From CAZAGD01 sp049699975 (lineage in GTDB: Bacteria > Desulfobacterota > SM23-61): DNA of 15,255 nt. The notes beneath the pieces were generated by a model. It ran no database searches and was not told the DNA's origin. It saw only the letters and a list, made by a program, of their open reading frames with translations. The stretch spans positions 1 through 15,255 of the forward strand of contig JBNAWB010000077.1 of assembly GCA_049699975.1 (NCBI GenBank), written 5' to 3'. A program made the position numbers and the translations under genes. This document shows positions 7,159 through 13,914 of this stretch, piece by piece (the stretch's first letter is position 1; each line of letters begins with the position of its first letter).

Positions 7159-7634
7159 AAGAGAGAATGCTCAGAATAGATAAAGAAGGAAGATGGTTCT
7201 TTCAGGAGGAAGAGATTACTCATTGGCGAACTTATTTGCTCTTCAATAGGAATTTAATACGCGACGAAAATGGCAAACTCAAGGTGCGCATTGGCCAAGA
7301 AGAATGCCCCGTTGAACCAGAGGACGCCCCTTTTGTAGTCAAGAGCTTAGATTTTAATTTGGGACCAGACGGCGAGTTAAAATCAATTACGCTTATTCTA
7401 AACGATGAATCACGGGAAGAATTAAATCCCGAGACCTTATTCATTGGGCGAGAGAACGTTCTTTACTGTCTCGTGCGCAAGCAAACATTTACCGCCAGGT
7501 TTTCCCGCAATGCCTATCAGCTTCTCTTCCCTTTTATCCACCACGCCGCAGAAGAAAATCGGTTTTTTTTAGTAATCGATGGTCAAAAATACGAGCTGCG
7601 CCCCAGGGAGGGAGAAAATTACCCCACCCAATAA
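7155..7634 (+). CDS. DUF1285-like protein, translationally coupled to mnmE
   Basis: This 159-residue soluble protein has no known function. Its first half carries the pattern of DUF1285 (PF06938-like): IDKEGRWFFQEEEITHWRTYLLFNRNLIRDENGKLKV, then VEPEDAPFVVKSLDF, i.e. the hallmark Gly-Trp start and the V-E-D-A-P-F segment (here VEPEDAPF). The second half, FIGRENVLYCLVRKQTFTARFSRNAYQLLFPFI, also fits the family's C-terminal beta-rich part. No signal peptide or membrane segment is seen. Its ATG overlaps the mnmE stop (ATGA), so the two are almost certainly translated from one mRNA. The assignment is by motif memory and should be treated as probable. Its stop codon directly abuts that of the convergent MFS gene. 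Confidence 0.75.
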   Translation: MKERMLRIDKEGRWFFQEEEITHWRTYLLFNRNLIRDENGKLKVRIGQEECPVEPEDAPFVVKSLDFNLGPDGELKSITLILNDESREELNPETLFIGRENVLYCLVRKQTFTARFSRNAYQLLFPFIHHAAEENRFFLVIDGQKYELRPREGENYPTQ

Positions 7635-8843
7635 TTAAGTTTTAGGCATTGTTTTCTTCCCCGGGTAAGGAATAAGAGCAGCCAGAAAAAAGGCCCCCCA
7701 AGGAATAAAAGCAATTAACCAAAGAGTAGCAGGTACTCCCCACCTATCAGCAAATAAACCTAAAACCGTTGCTCCTATTCCGCCTGTACCAATGGCTAAG
7801 CCAACTATTAATCCCGAAACCGTTCCCAAGTGTTTAGGGAGAAAATATTGACCCATGACCATAGAAACGGAAAAGGAAAAGATCATTATAAAACCGGCTA
7901 AAATAAAGAAAATAAAAGCCCATCCACCGGAACTTAACAAGAAAAGAACTAAAAGGGGGCCGGTCAATCCTAAACTTAAAAGAATAATTTTTTTATGGCC
8001 ATAATGGTCGGCTAAGGGTCCACCCACTAAAGTTCCCAAAGTTCCTGCCCCCAAGAAGCCGAAAAGGAGGTTCCCGGCTTGCATCGGGTCTCCTTTCATG
8101 TAATTGATGTAGTAAAAAGGGATAAAGGTCATGAGGCCAATATGCGTCCAAGAGCGGAATATAACCATGCCCAATAAAAGAGAAAGGGGATAAATGATAG
8201 GTCTTAGAGAAAAGCTACCCGACGGGGATTGAGGAGTTGAACTGGAGGAGGTAATATTCTGTACTGCCCAAATTTTGCTGAAAATAAAAATTCCGGCCAT
8301 GGCCACGCCGGGTAGAATAAAATAAAAGCTTCCTGACAAACCGAATTTCTTCACTAAATAGACGGCTAAGAGTGGGCCAAAAGCAAAACCCAAGTTTCCC
8401 CCAACTCCAAAGATGGACATACCCGTGGCTTTTTTTTCTCCCGCATAGAAATTGGCTAAGCGCCATCCCTCCGGATGAAAAATGGCCACGCCTAATCCAC
8501 TAAAGATGACTAAGAAAAGAATTTCGCCGTAGCTTTTGGCCCACCCTAAAAGAGCTATTCCTAAGGCGGCACAAAAACAGCCCAAGGGCAAAAACCAGCG
8601 CAAAGATTTTTGGTCCGCTAAATACCCAAAAGCAGGTTGGATGATCGAAGAAGTCATATTAGAAAAAAGAATTATCGTCCCGGCCATAGCATAGGAAAGG
8701 CCTAAAGTTTCTTTCAGAAAAGGAAGTAGCGCGGGTAAAGCACTGGTATTTAAATCCGTCATCATATGGCCTAAGCAGATGAGCAATAATCCTTGGTAAT
8801 CAATATTTTTTCGCGGTCCTCCGAAATTATCATTGGGCGGCAT
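7635..8843 (-). CDS. MFS exporter, fosmidomycin-resistance (Fsr) type
   Basis: This 402-residue protein with about 12 hydrophobic segments in the inner membrane belongs to the major facilitator superfamily and most resembles the Fsr drug:H+ antiporter branch. Matching features: GHMMTDLNTSALPALLPFL in TM1, SSIIQPAFGYLADQ (loop 2-3 motif A variant, about 65-78), VAIFHPEGWRLANFYAGEKK (119-138; FHPE is a strong Fsr marker) and GVGGNLGFAFGPLLA (146-160). The second half repeats motif A as GGPLADHYGHKK (274-285). A Ser/Pro-rich cytoplasmic loop (199-212) joins the halves. The ATG has AGGGAG just upstream. It follows the AICAR transformylase gene on the same strand with a 67-nt gap, so co-transcription is plausible. 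The actual substrate cannot be read from sequence. Confidence 0.85.
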   Translation of the reverse strand: MPPNDNFGGPRKNIDYQGLLLICLGHMMTDLNTSALPALLPFLKETLGLSYAMAGTIILFSNMTSSIIQPAFGYLADQKSLRWFLPLGCFCAALGIALLGWAKSYGEILFLVIFSGLGVAIFHPEGWRLANFYAGEKKATGMSIFGVGGNLGFAFGPLLAVYLVKKFGLSGSFYFILPGVAMAGIFIFSKIWAVQNITSSSSTPQSPSGSFSLRPIIYPLSLLLGMVIFRSWTHIGLMTFIPFYYINYMKGDPMQAGNLLFGFLGAGTLGTLVGGPLADHYGHKKIILLSLGLTGPLLVLFLLSSGGWAFIFFILAGFIMIFSFSVSMVMGQYFLPKHLGTVSGLIVGLAIGTGGIGATVLGLFADRWGVPATLWLIAFIPWGAFFLAALIPYPGKKTMPKT

Positions 8844-8910
8844 TTAACTCCCTACTTTCAGAACCCATCCAAAGGCAGCAGGCAATAAATTTGCTCTTCC
8901 TAATAAAACC

Positions 8911-10206
8911 TCAATGCTTAAATGCTCTTTGGCCAGTAAAGACCATGGTCACTTGCGGACGAGCTTCGTTGCAGGCCATAATCGACTCAAAATCCCGCTC
9001 TGAGCCGCCCGGCTGGACGATGGCGGTTACTCCCTCTTTAATACCCACATCTACACCATCCCGGAAGGGGAAGAAAGCATCGGAAACCATGACCGAGCCT
9101 TTAATCCCGCCATGGGCCTCCTTAGTTTGCCGGTCTATTTCTTCTTTTATTTCGGGGTCGCGTTTGCCTTGAGCAATCTCCATCTCCAGCGTCTTGTAAG
9201 GAATCCCGTATTTTTGGAAGCAAAGGGCATCAGCATATTTAGTATATGCTTTGAATACGGCAATCTCGGCTACTCCTACGCGATCCTGTTCTCCAGTACC
9301 AATTCCTACTGTCTGTCCATTCTTTACATAAAGGACAGAATTTGACGTTACCCCTTGCTCCACAGCCCAACCAAAAATCATATCGGCATACTCTTCTTCT
9401 GTTGGTTCTCTTTCAATGGTATAAACTTGACCTTTATAAACAGTGGTCGCCTTTTGAAAATCTTGCTTGCTCCGAATCTTGTTAATTAAAGACTGCTGGA
9501 CAATTATCCCCCCATCGATGAGCGACTTGAAATCCACAAACCGCATATCTCGATATTCCGCTAAACGGTCCATGCGTGGCACACGCAAAATACGCAAGTT
9601 AGGTCGGCGCTTCTTTAAAATCTCTAACGTGCCCTCTTCATAATCGGGTGCAACCAATACTTCCAAATAGTTTTCGCTCACTAATTCCGCCGTATTTTTA
9701 TCCAGCGCTCGGTTTACAGCCAGACACCCGCCAAAGGCGGCAATGCGATCGGCCATATTTGCCCGGTGATAAGCTTCGGCCAAAGTTTCGCCATAGGCCA
9801 CGCCACTGGGATTATTATGTTTCATAATGGCGGCGGCCGGCCGGTCCATCAAATATTTTAAGATGTTCAGGGCATTGTCCGCATCAGTCAAGTTTATCTT
9901 TCCCGGATGTTTTCCCGCCTGCAGCATCTCTTCCTCAGAGATGGCGCTGACTAAACCTTTCCCAGGGCCGATGAATTCGCAATTTCCTAATACTAAATTT
10001 CCATTAATCAGTTCATAAAGAGCAGCTTCTTGGCCCGGATTTTCTCCGTAGCGCAATCCTTTTTCAATCAGTTCTCCTGTATGCTCATCCGGAATTTTCC
10101 AGGTTTTTTTCCGATAAACGAGAATTTGGTTTCCAAACTGAATGATCATCCTTTCCGGAAAATGGTCTTCCATTATTGTCCTGTACATGCGTTTCAATTC
10201 TTGCAT
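8911..10206 (-). CDS. purH: AICAR transformylase, PurH formyltransferase domain only
   Basis: This 431-residue cytosolic enzyme matches the AICAR formyltransferase half of PurH, which transfers a formyl group from 10-formyl-THF to AICAR to give FAICAR in purine synthesis. Motifs: LRYGENPGQEAALY (51-64), INLTDADNALNILKYL (104-119), catalytic Lys-His in IMKHNNPSGVA (K129, H130), SNSVLYVKNGQTVGIGTGEQDRV (288-310), SDAFFPFRDGVD (375-386) and the terminal PGGSERD...MVFTGQRAFKH. The roughly 200-residue N-terminal IMP cyclohydrolase (MGS-like) domain of bifunctional PurH is absent; only about 45 residues precede the first transformylase motif, so ring closure must be done elsewhere. An upstream TTG at 10245 is possible, but ATG 10206 is chosen because GGGGAGGAG directly precedes it. 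The MFS exporter follows downstream. Confidence 0.92.
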   Translation of the reverse strand: MQELKRMYRTIMEDHFPERMIIQFGNQILVYRKKTWKIPDEHTGELIEKGLRYGENPGQEAALYELINGNLVLGNCEFIGPGKGLVSAISEEEMLQAGKHPGKINLTDADNALNILKYLMDRPAAAIMKHNNPSGVAYGETLAEAYHRANMADRIAAFGGCLAVNRALDKNTAELVSENYLEVLVAPDYEEGTLEILKKRRPNLRILRVPRMDRLAEYRDMRFVDFKSLIDGGIIVQQSLINKIRSKQDFQKATTVYKGQVYTIEREPTEEEYADMIFGWAVEQGVTSNSVLYVKNGQTVGIGTGEQDRVGVAEIAVFKAYTKYADALCFQKYGIPYKTLEMEIAQGKRDPEIKEEIDRQTKEAHGGIKGSVMVSDAFFPFRDGVDVGIKEGVTAIVQPGGSERDFESIMACNEARPQVTMVFTGQRAFKH

Positions 10207-10271
10207 ACTCTCCTCCCCAAAAATTCTCCTAATCTTTATTTCCAAAAATTTTAGCAGAGAAGGTTAAAAGA

Positions 10272-10300
10272 AGTAAATAAATTTAGTTATTTTTTGCCAA
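10272..10300 (-). promoter_or_regulatory. Candidate promoter of the AICAR transformylase gene
   Basis: On the minus strand TTGGCA (10300-10295) matches the -35 consensus at five of six positions and is followed after 17 nt by TTTACT (10277-10272; four of six). The transcript would start near 10265 with a leader of about 60 nt. No purine riboswitch or PurR-like operator was recognised. Confidence 0.42.
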
Positions 10301-10310
10301 ATAGATTGGG

Positions 10311-10338
10311 CCTGCCTCTGGCCCGCCTCTGGCAGAGG
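10311..10338. repeat. GC-rich short repeat with hairpin (CTGCCTCTGGC units)
   Basis: Two units, CTGCCTCTGGC and CCGCCTCTGGC (10312-10333), are followed by AGAGG, so the final CCTCT-GGC-AGAGG (10326-10338) forms a 5-bp hairpin. The array is related to the one at 1-22. It is clearly more GC-rich than the surrounding AT-rich spacer. It lies between the divergent purH-like and ABC transporter genes and lacks a T tract, so it is not a standard terminator. Confidence 0.5.
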
Positions 10339-10401
10339 AAAGCGGGGCGAAATTAAAATCGGCTGGGAATGGACATCTTTATACTTAACCAATTTAGCTC
10401 C

Positions 10402-10457
10402 GCAAATAACGGTCAGCATTTTAGCTTATTGCCGACTGCTAAATCATCTGTTATTTT
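10402..10457 (+). promoter_or_regulatory. Spacer upstream of the ABC operon: weak hairpin and candidate promoter
   Basis: TTGCCG (10429-10434) and TATTTT (10452-10457) are spaced by 17 nt and could drive the ABC transporter genes, with four matches to consensus in each box. GCAAATAA (10402-10409) can pair with TTATTGC (10426-10432) with one bulge, overlapping the -35 box. Both are weak, and no coding sequence was recognised in the 251-nt region 10246-10497 as a whole. Confidence 0.28.
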
Positions 10458-10497
10458 ATTATTAAGCTTTCCAAATAGAATTTAACTGATTTTAAAA

Positions 10498-11436
10498 ATG
10501 GATAACGTCTGGCAACCGGAAATAGATCTCCAAGATATTACCAAAGACTATGGCCGTCTCCGGGCTCTCAAAGGTATTTCTTTATCAGTTCCTAAAGGAA
10601 CAGTTTTTGGCCTCTTAGGTCCTAACGGAGCCGGCAAAACTACTTTAGTAAATATTCTTACTACTTTGATCAAGCCCTCATCTGGGTGGGCCAAAGTATG
10701 CGGTTTAGATGTGGTCAAGGATGCAGCCAAGGTTCGAAGCTTAATCGGGGTAGTACCCCAGGAAAATAATCTCGATCGCTATCTCACTGCGCGAGAGAAC
10801 CTCATCTTGCATGCTAAAATGCACGGGATGAAGCCTACCAGCTACAAAAGGAAAATAGATGAACTCCTTTCGCTCATGGGCCTTAGGGAACGACAACACC
10901 ACTTTCCTAATAAATTTTCCGTAGGCATGCAAAGAAGATTAGTCGTGGCCCGCGCCCTCGTTCACGATCCCCAAGTGCTTTTCTTGGATGAACCAACTAC
11001 GGGGTTGGATCCGCAAGCCAAGCGGTTAATCTGGGATTATTTTCTTTCCCTCAAAGGGCAAAGAACCATTTTTCTTACTACCCATAATATGGAAGAAGCA
11101 GATTTTCTCTGCGACCAGATATTTATTATTGACCATGGGGTGCTGATTGCTTCGGGAACCTCTGGGCAGCTTAAAGAGATGGTGCAAGATAATAGATATT
11201 ACGAGATAGAGGTTTATCAACAACCAGAAAAATATTTGCAGATTATTGGCCAGTTATCCTTTGTCGAAAAAGTTACTCTCCAAGATGGACGAATTCGAGT
11301 ATGTTTACAAAAGGGCGGCCGCCTGGGGAGTCTGGTAGAAAAGATTGATCCTTCCGACTTAAAAAAAATTAGCGCCCATCAACCTTCTCTGGAAGATGTC
11401 TTCCTAAAATTAACTGGCCGGAGTTTAAGAACATGA
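10498..11436 (+). CDS. ABC-2 exporter ATP-binding protein (DrrA/NodI-like)
   Basis: This 312-residue protein is the ATPase of an ABC exporter, acting at the cytoplasmic face of the inner membrane. Motifs: Walker A GPNGAGKTT (41-49), Q-loop (VPQEN, Q88), signature region FSVGMQRRL (140-148), Walker B VLFLDEPTTGLD (160-171) and H-loop TTHNMEEAD (H196). The C-terminal extension (about 225-312), ending PSLEDVFLKLTGRSLR, is typical of the DrrA/CcmA-like family that pairs with ABC-2 permeases. The signature reads SVGMQ instead of SGGMQ, a mild deviation. No good Shine-Dalgarno sequence precedes the ATG at 10498, but the beta strand leading to Walker A fixes the start close by. It overlaps the permease gene by 4 nt. 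The substrate is unknown; DrrAB-type drugs, polysaccharide or lipid are possible. Confidence 0.9.
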   Translation: MDNVWQPEIDLQDITKDYGRLRALKGISLSVPKGTVFGLLGPNGAGKTTLVNILTTLIKPSSGWAKVCGLDVVKDAAKVRSLIGVVPQENNLDRYLTARENLILHAKMHGMKPTSYKRKIDELLSLMGLRERQHHFPNKFSVGMQRRLVVARALVHDPQVLFLDEPTTGLDPQAKRLIWDYFLSLKGQRTIFLTTHNMEEADFLCDQIFIIDHGVLIASGTSGQLKEMVQDNRYYEIEVYQQPEKYLQIIGQLSFVEKVTLQDGRIRVCLQKGGRLGSLVEKIDPSDLKKISAHQPSLEDVFLKLTGRSLRT

Positions 11437-12020
11437 TGAGAGGGGCAACCTGCGTCTGGCAAAGGGACATGTTAGTCTTAAAGCGGAATCTTTTTTCAGA
11501 GCTGGCTACGGTCCTCTCTTTTCCTTTGACTTTTTTTCTCACCTTTGGGCTGGGACTAAAAGGATATATTCAAGATATTGAAGGCATATCTTATGCCATT
11601 TTTGTAGTCCCCGGTCTTATTTCCATGACTGCTGTATTGGCCGCTTTTGATGACAGTGCTTGGGGCATGTGGTTTCATCGGATTGTCCAGAAGACTATTG
11701 ACGAATACCGCGTTAACCCTATTACGGTTACAGAGATCATCATCGGTAAAATAATTTCCGGGTTTACTTCAGGTTTTTTTAAGGGGGTAGCCGTAGGAAT
11801 AGCCTTGTTTTTTTTAACCGGATTCCAATTTCGGCTGGTTTATCTTTTAGTTTATCTTCTCTATATATTTCTCGGCTGTATTATCTTTTCTTGCCTGGGC
11901 TCTCTTTGTGGAACGCTCATTGACAAACCTGAAAATTTAGGGCGCGTGGAAGCGGTCATCATCATGCCGATTATTTTTCTGGCCGGGCTCTTCTTCCCCC
12001 TTTCGGCTTATCCCGAGAGG
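11433..12020 (+). CDS. ABC-2 type permease, 3' end lost in assembly gap
   Basis: The visible 196 residues are the N-terminal part of an inner-membrane ABC-2 permease, the partner of the preceding ATPase. There is a short cytoplasmic N-terminus with WQRDMLVLKRNLFSE, then hydrophobic segments near 24-43, 52-72, 106-129, 133-161 and 173-192. FLAGLFFPLSAYPE at the end is the motif typical of ABC-2 permeases just before the last periplasmic loop and final TM helix. Family members are about 250-260 residues, so roughly 55-65 residues are missing. Translation through the N run into bases after 12120 is meaningless, because those bases belong to the radical SAM gene on the other strand. The ATG overlaps the ATPase stop (ATGA), implying coupled translation. 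Confidence 0.87.
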
Positions 12021-12120
12021 NNNNNNNNNNNNNNNNNNNNNNNNNNNNNNNNNNNNNNNNNNNNNNNNNNNNNNNNNNNNNNNNNNNNNNNNNNNNNNNN
12101 NNNNNNNNNNNNNNNNNNNN
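12021..12120. other. Assembly gap, 100 N
   Basis: There are exactly 100 undetermined bases, the conventional placeholder for a gap of unknown length. It interrupts the ABC permease (plus strand) and the radical SAM gene (minus strand), which converge here. If the flanks are truly adjacent, about 55-65 permease codons and the last few radical SAM codons are expected, so the real gap is probably at least 200 nt. A scaffolding misjoin cannot be excluded. Confidence 0.97.
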
Positions 12121-13103
12121 TGGCGAGCCCAATTCATTGCTTCCAAAAACTCCTCCACCGTAATTCCCCGGGCAATTTCCGGATATTCATAGGCTTTGTA
12201 TTCCACCCGGTATTGGGCCATGATATTTACATAAGTATTCCGGGGCAGGTTTTCGGCCACCCATTTCACAAATTTCTCCGTACCAGCAACCCGATTAGGC
12301 ATTACTAAATGGCGGATAATTAAGCCACGCACGGCATAACCATTTTGGTCTGCTTTCAAAACGCCTACTTGGCGATGCATCTCTAAGATCGCTTTTTGAG
12401 TTACTTCTGGATAATCAGAGGCTCCGGCGGAATATTTCGCCGCCTGTTCGGCATCCATGTACTTCAAGTCCGGCAAATAAATATCTACAATACCATCTAA
12501 AATCTGCAACATCTCCAATCTTTCATAGCCGCTTGTATTATAAACTAAAGGAATATGTAGTCCTTTTTTTAAAGCTATTCTGGTAGCGCTAATAATATTA
12601 GGCATGACATGCGTGGGCGTTACTAAATTAATGTTATGACAGCCCATTTTTTGCAGCTTAAGCATCATCTCCGCCAGCTCTTCATCTTCTATCTCTTTCC
12701 CTCTTCCTTCATGAGAAATCGGCCAATTTTGACAAAAGACACAACGCAAATTGCAATTAGAGAAGAAAATGGTACCCGAGCCATTTTCACCGACGAGGGG
12801 AACTTCTTCGCCGAAATGGGGATGGAAGCTATAAACCATACATTTGGCCGGTGCCTGGCAGAAGCCCCGCTCGCCTTTGAGTCGATTTACTCCGCATTGG
12901 CGGGGACATAGGCGGCACTCTTGAAAAATTCTGTAGGCCTGTTTAATCTTGGCGGCCAACTTGCCTTCTCTCTCTAATTTTTCATAAGCTGGTCGCCATT
13001 CTTCTGTTTTCTTTAGGTGGCCGTAGGCTACTGCCCCTGGAAAAGAAAGTATTCCTGCCCAAAGCATTGATTTTTTAATAAAATTTCGGCGGGTAATTTC
13101 CAT
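12121..13103 (-). CDS. PflX-like radical SAM protein with Tat-like N-terminus, 3' end lost in gap
   Basis: The 327 visible residues match the PflX (COG1313-like) radical SAM proteins, relatives of pyruvate formate-lyase activating enzyme with unknown substrates. The radical SAM cluster motif is CNLRCVFC (C117, C121, C124), followed by QNW. Upstream lies a second conserved cysteine group, ECRLCPRQC...GFC...KC (C63, C66, C70, C82, C88), typical of the family and likely metal-binding. Later segments, NLVTPTHVMP, LVYNTSGYE and VDIYLPDLKYMD, form the partial TIM barrel. Unusually, the protein begins EITRRNFIKKSMLWAGILSF: a twin-arginine motif with a hydrophobic stretch, suggesting Tat export or membrane anchoring. 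Probably only the last few residues are missing. GGTGAG precedes the ATG. Divergent from the FKBP gene. Confidence 0.88.
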
Positions 13104-13433
13104 CTGCTCACCCCCCCATGGAAGGAGTCATAGAAGGCGGGATTAATAATATTATATCATACAGATTTTTTCTAAATTCAAAATTTTGCTACCTTTAAAC
13201 TAAAGGCTCTTCTAAGATAACCAAATCGCCGAAATAAAAATTGAACTCCCTGAAGTTTTTTCTGTATCTTCAACCAAATCTCTGCTATATTAATATAAAG
13301 TCTAAATATTGAAGCGGACTTGGACCAGAGTGATTTTTATAACGGTCGGTTTTTAGCCGCCCGGCCAAAAAGTATTTCCTTTCCCAAGAAACCTCAAACG
13401 GCCTGGGGAAGGGAGTAAAATCGAAAGGGGAAA
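13104..13433. other. 330-nt divergent intergenic region
   Basis: This AT-rich spacer separates the radical SAM gene (minus) and the FKBP gene (plus). I see a good minus-strand promoter (13151-13181), a weak plus-strand candidate (TTGAAC at 13241-13246 and TATCTT at 13265-13270, 18-nt spacing), and an imperfect GC-rich hairpin near 13343-13363 (CGGTCGG against CCGCCCG, loop TTTTTAG) that would fall in the FKBP leader. No reading frame or RNA gene was recognised. Confidence 0.6.
13151..13181 (-). promoter_or_regulatory. Promoter of the radical SAM gene, perfect extended -10
   Basis: On the minus strand TGATATAAT (13159-13151) is a perfect sigma-70 -10 hexamer with a TGN extension. A TTGAAT (13181-13176) stands 19 nt upstream as a loose -35 box; the extended -10 would reduce the need for a good one. 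The implied start near 13144 gives a leader of about 40 nt before the ATG at 13103. Confidence 0.55.
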
Positions 13434-13865
13434 ATGATGACCCAAGCAAAAGAAGGCGACACCGTAAAAGTCCATTACACAGGAAAATTAGAAGATGGAA
13501 CTATCTTCAGTTCCTCTACGGATAGTGAACCCCTGGAATTCACTATCGGTCTTGGCCAAATTATTCCAGGATTTGAAAAGGCCGTCATCGGCATGAACCC
13601 GGGCGATACGAAGACCGTTAGTGTTCCCGCTGAAGAAGCTTTTGGCCCCCACCTGGATGAATTAGTGATCGTGGTCCAAAAATATTTACTCCCCCCTGAT
13701 CTCAACCCCCAGATTGGAGATCACTTGCAGATTCGCCAGCCTGATGGCCAAATTATGGCTGTTACCGTAATCGATTCCTCAGAACTAACGGTAACTCTTG
13801 ATGCCAATCATCCTTTGGCTGGCAAAGACCTGACTTTTGATATTCAATTATTAGAGTTCGTCTGA
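13434..13865 (+). CDS. FKBP-type peptidyl-prolyl isomerase, SlyD-like
   Basis: This 143-residue protein is an FKBP-family prolyl cis-trans isomerase of the SlyD type, a cytosolic folding helper. The FKBP part is split as in SlyD: DTVKVHYTGKLEDGTIFSSS (9-28) and FTIGLGQIIPGFEKAVIGMNPGDTKTVSVPAEEAFG (36-71), then an insert-in-flap chaperone domain (about 71-122), and a return to the FKBP fold in HPLAGKDLTFDIQLLEFV (126-143). It lacks the His/Cys-rich metal-binding tail of E. coli SlyD, so I do not use that gene symbol. Two adjacent ATGs (13434 and 13437) follow AAGGGG (13425-13430); the second is slightly better spaced, a one-residue difference. No signal peptide. It stands alone, convergent with the CoA-transferase gene. 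Confidence 0.93.
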   Translation: MMTQAKEGDTVKVHYTGKLEDGTIFSSSTDSEPLEFTIGLGQIIPGFEKAVIGMNPGDTKTVSVPAEEAFGPHLDELVIVVQKYLLPPDLNPQIGDHLQIRQPDGQIMAVTVIDSSELTVTLDANHPLAGKDLTFDIQLLEFV

Positions 13866-13887
13866 TTACCCTGCAGGAAAGCTGGCG

Positions 13888-13914
13888 AAGAGTATTGCTC
13901 TTTAGGGACTAAAG
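13888..13914. terminator. Two small overlapping hairpins between convergent genes
   Basis: AAGAG-TATTG-CTCTT (13888-13902) and CTTTAG-GGA-CTAAAG (13900-13914) are perfect short inverted repeats in the 43-nt space between the FKBP and CoA-transferase stops. The second overlaps the CoA-transferase stop codon. They overlap by three bases, so only one can form fully at a time. Neither has a T tract; a terminator role is possible but weakly supported. Confidence 0.3.

Noticed and set aside
10207..10245. TTG start adding 13 residues to the AICAR transformylase
   Set aside because: The extension covers the ribosome binding site GGGGAGGAG of the ATG at 10206.
10207..10310. Purine riboswitch upstream of the AICAR transformylase
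   Set aside because: The leader is short and AT-rich, and I could not find the conserved three-way-junction core.
11937..12020. Continuation of the radical SAM reading frame beyond the N run
   Set aside because: It is antisense to the conserved FLAGLFFPLSAYPE part of the permease; the true 3' end lies in the gap.
12121..12308. Continuation of the ABC permease reading frame beyond the N run
   Set aside because: These bases are antisense to the well-conserved radical SAM gene; the frame is open only by chance.
13112..13118. Run of seven C (G on the sense strand) just before the radical SAM start as a phase-variable tract
   Set aside because: It is short, lies upstream of the start next to the ribosome binding site, and a single sequence shows no length variation.
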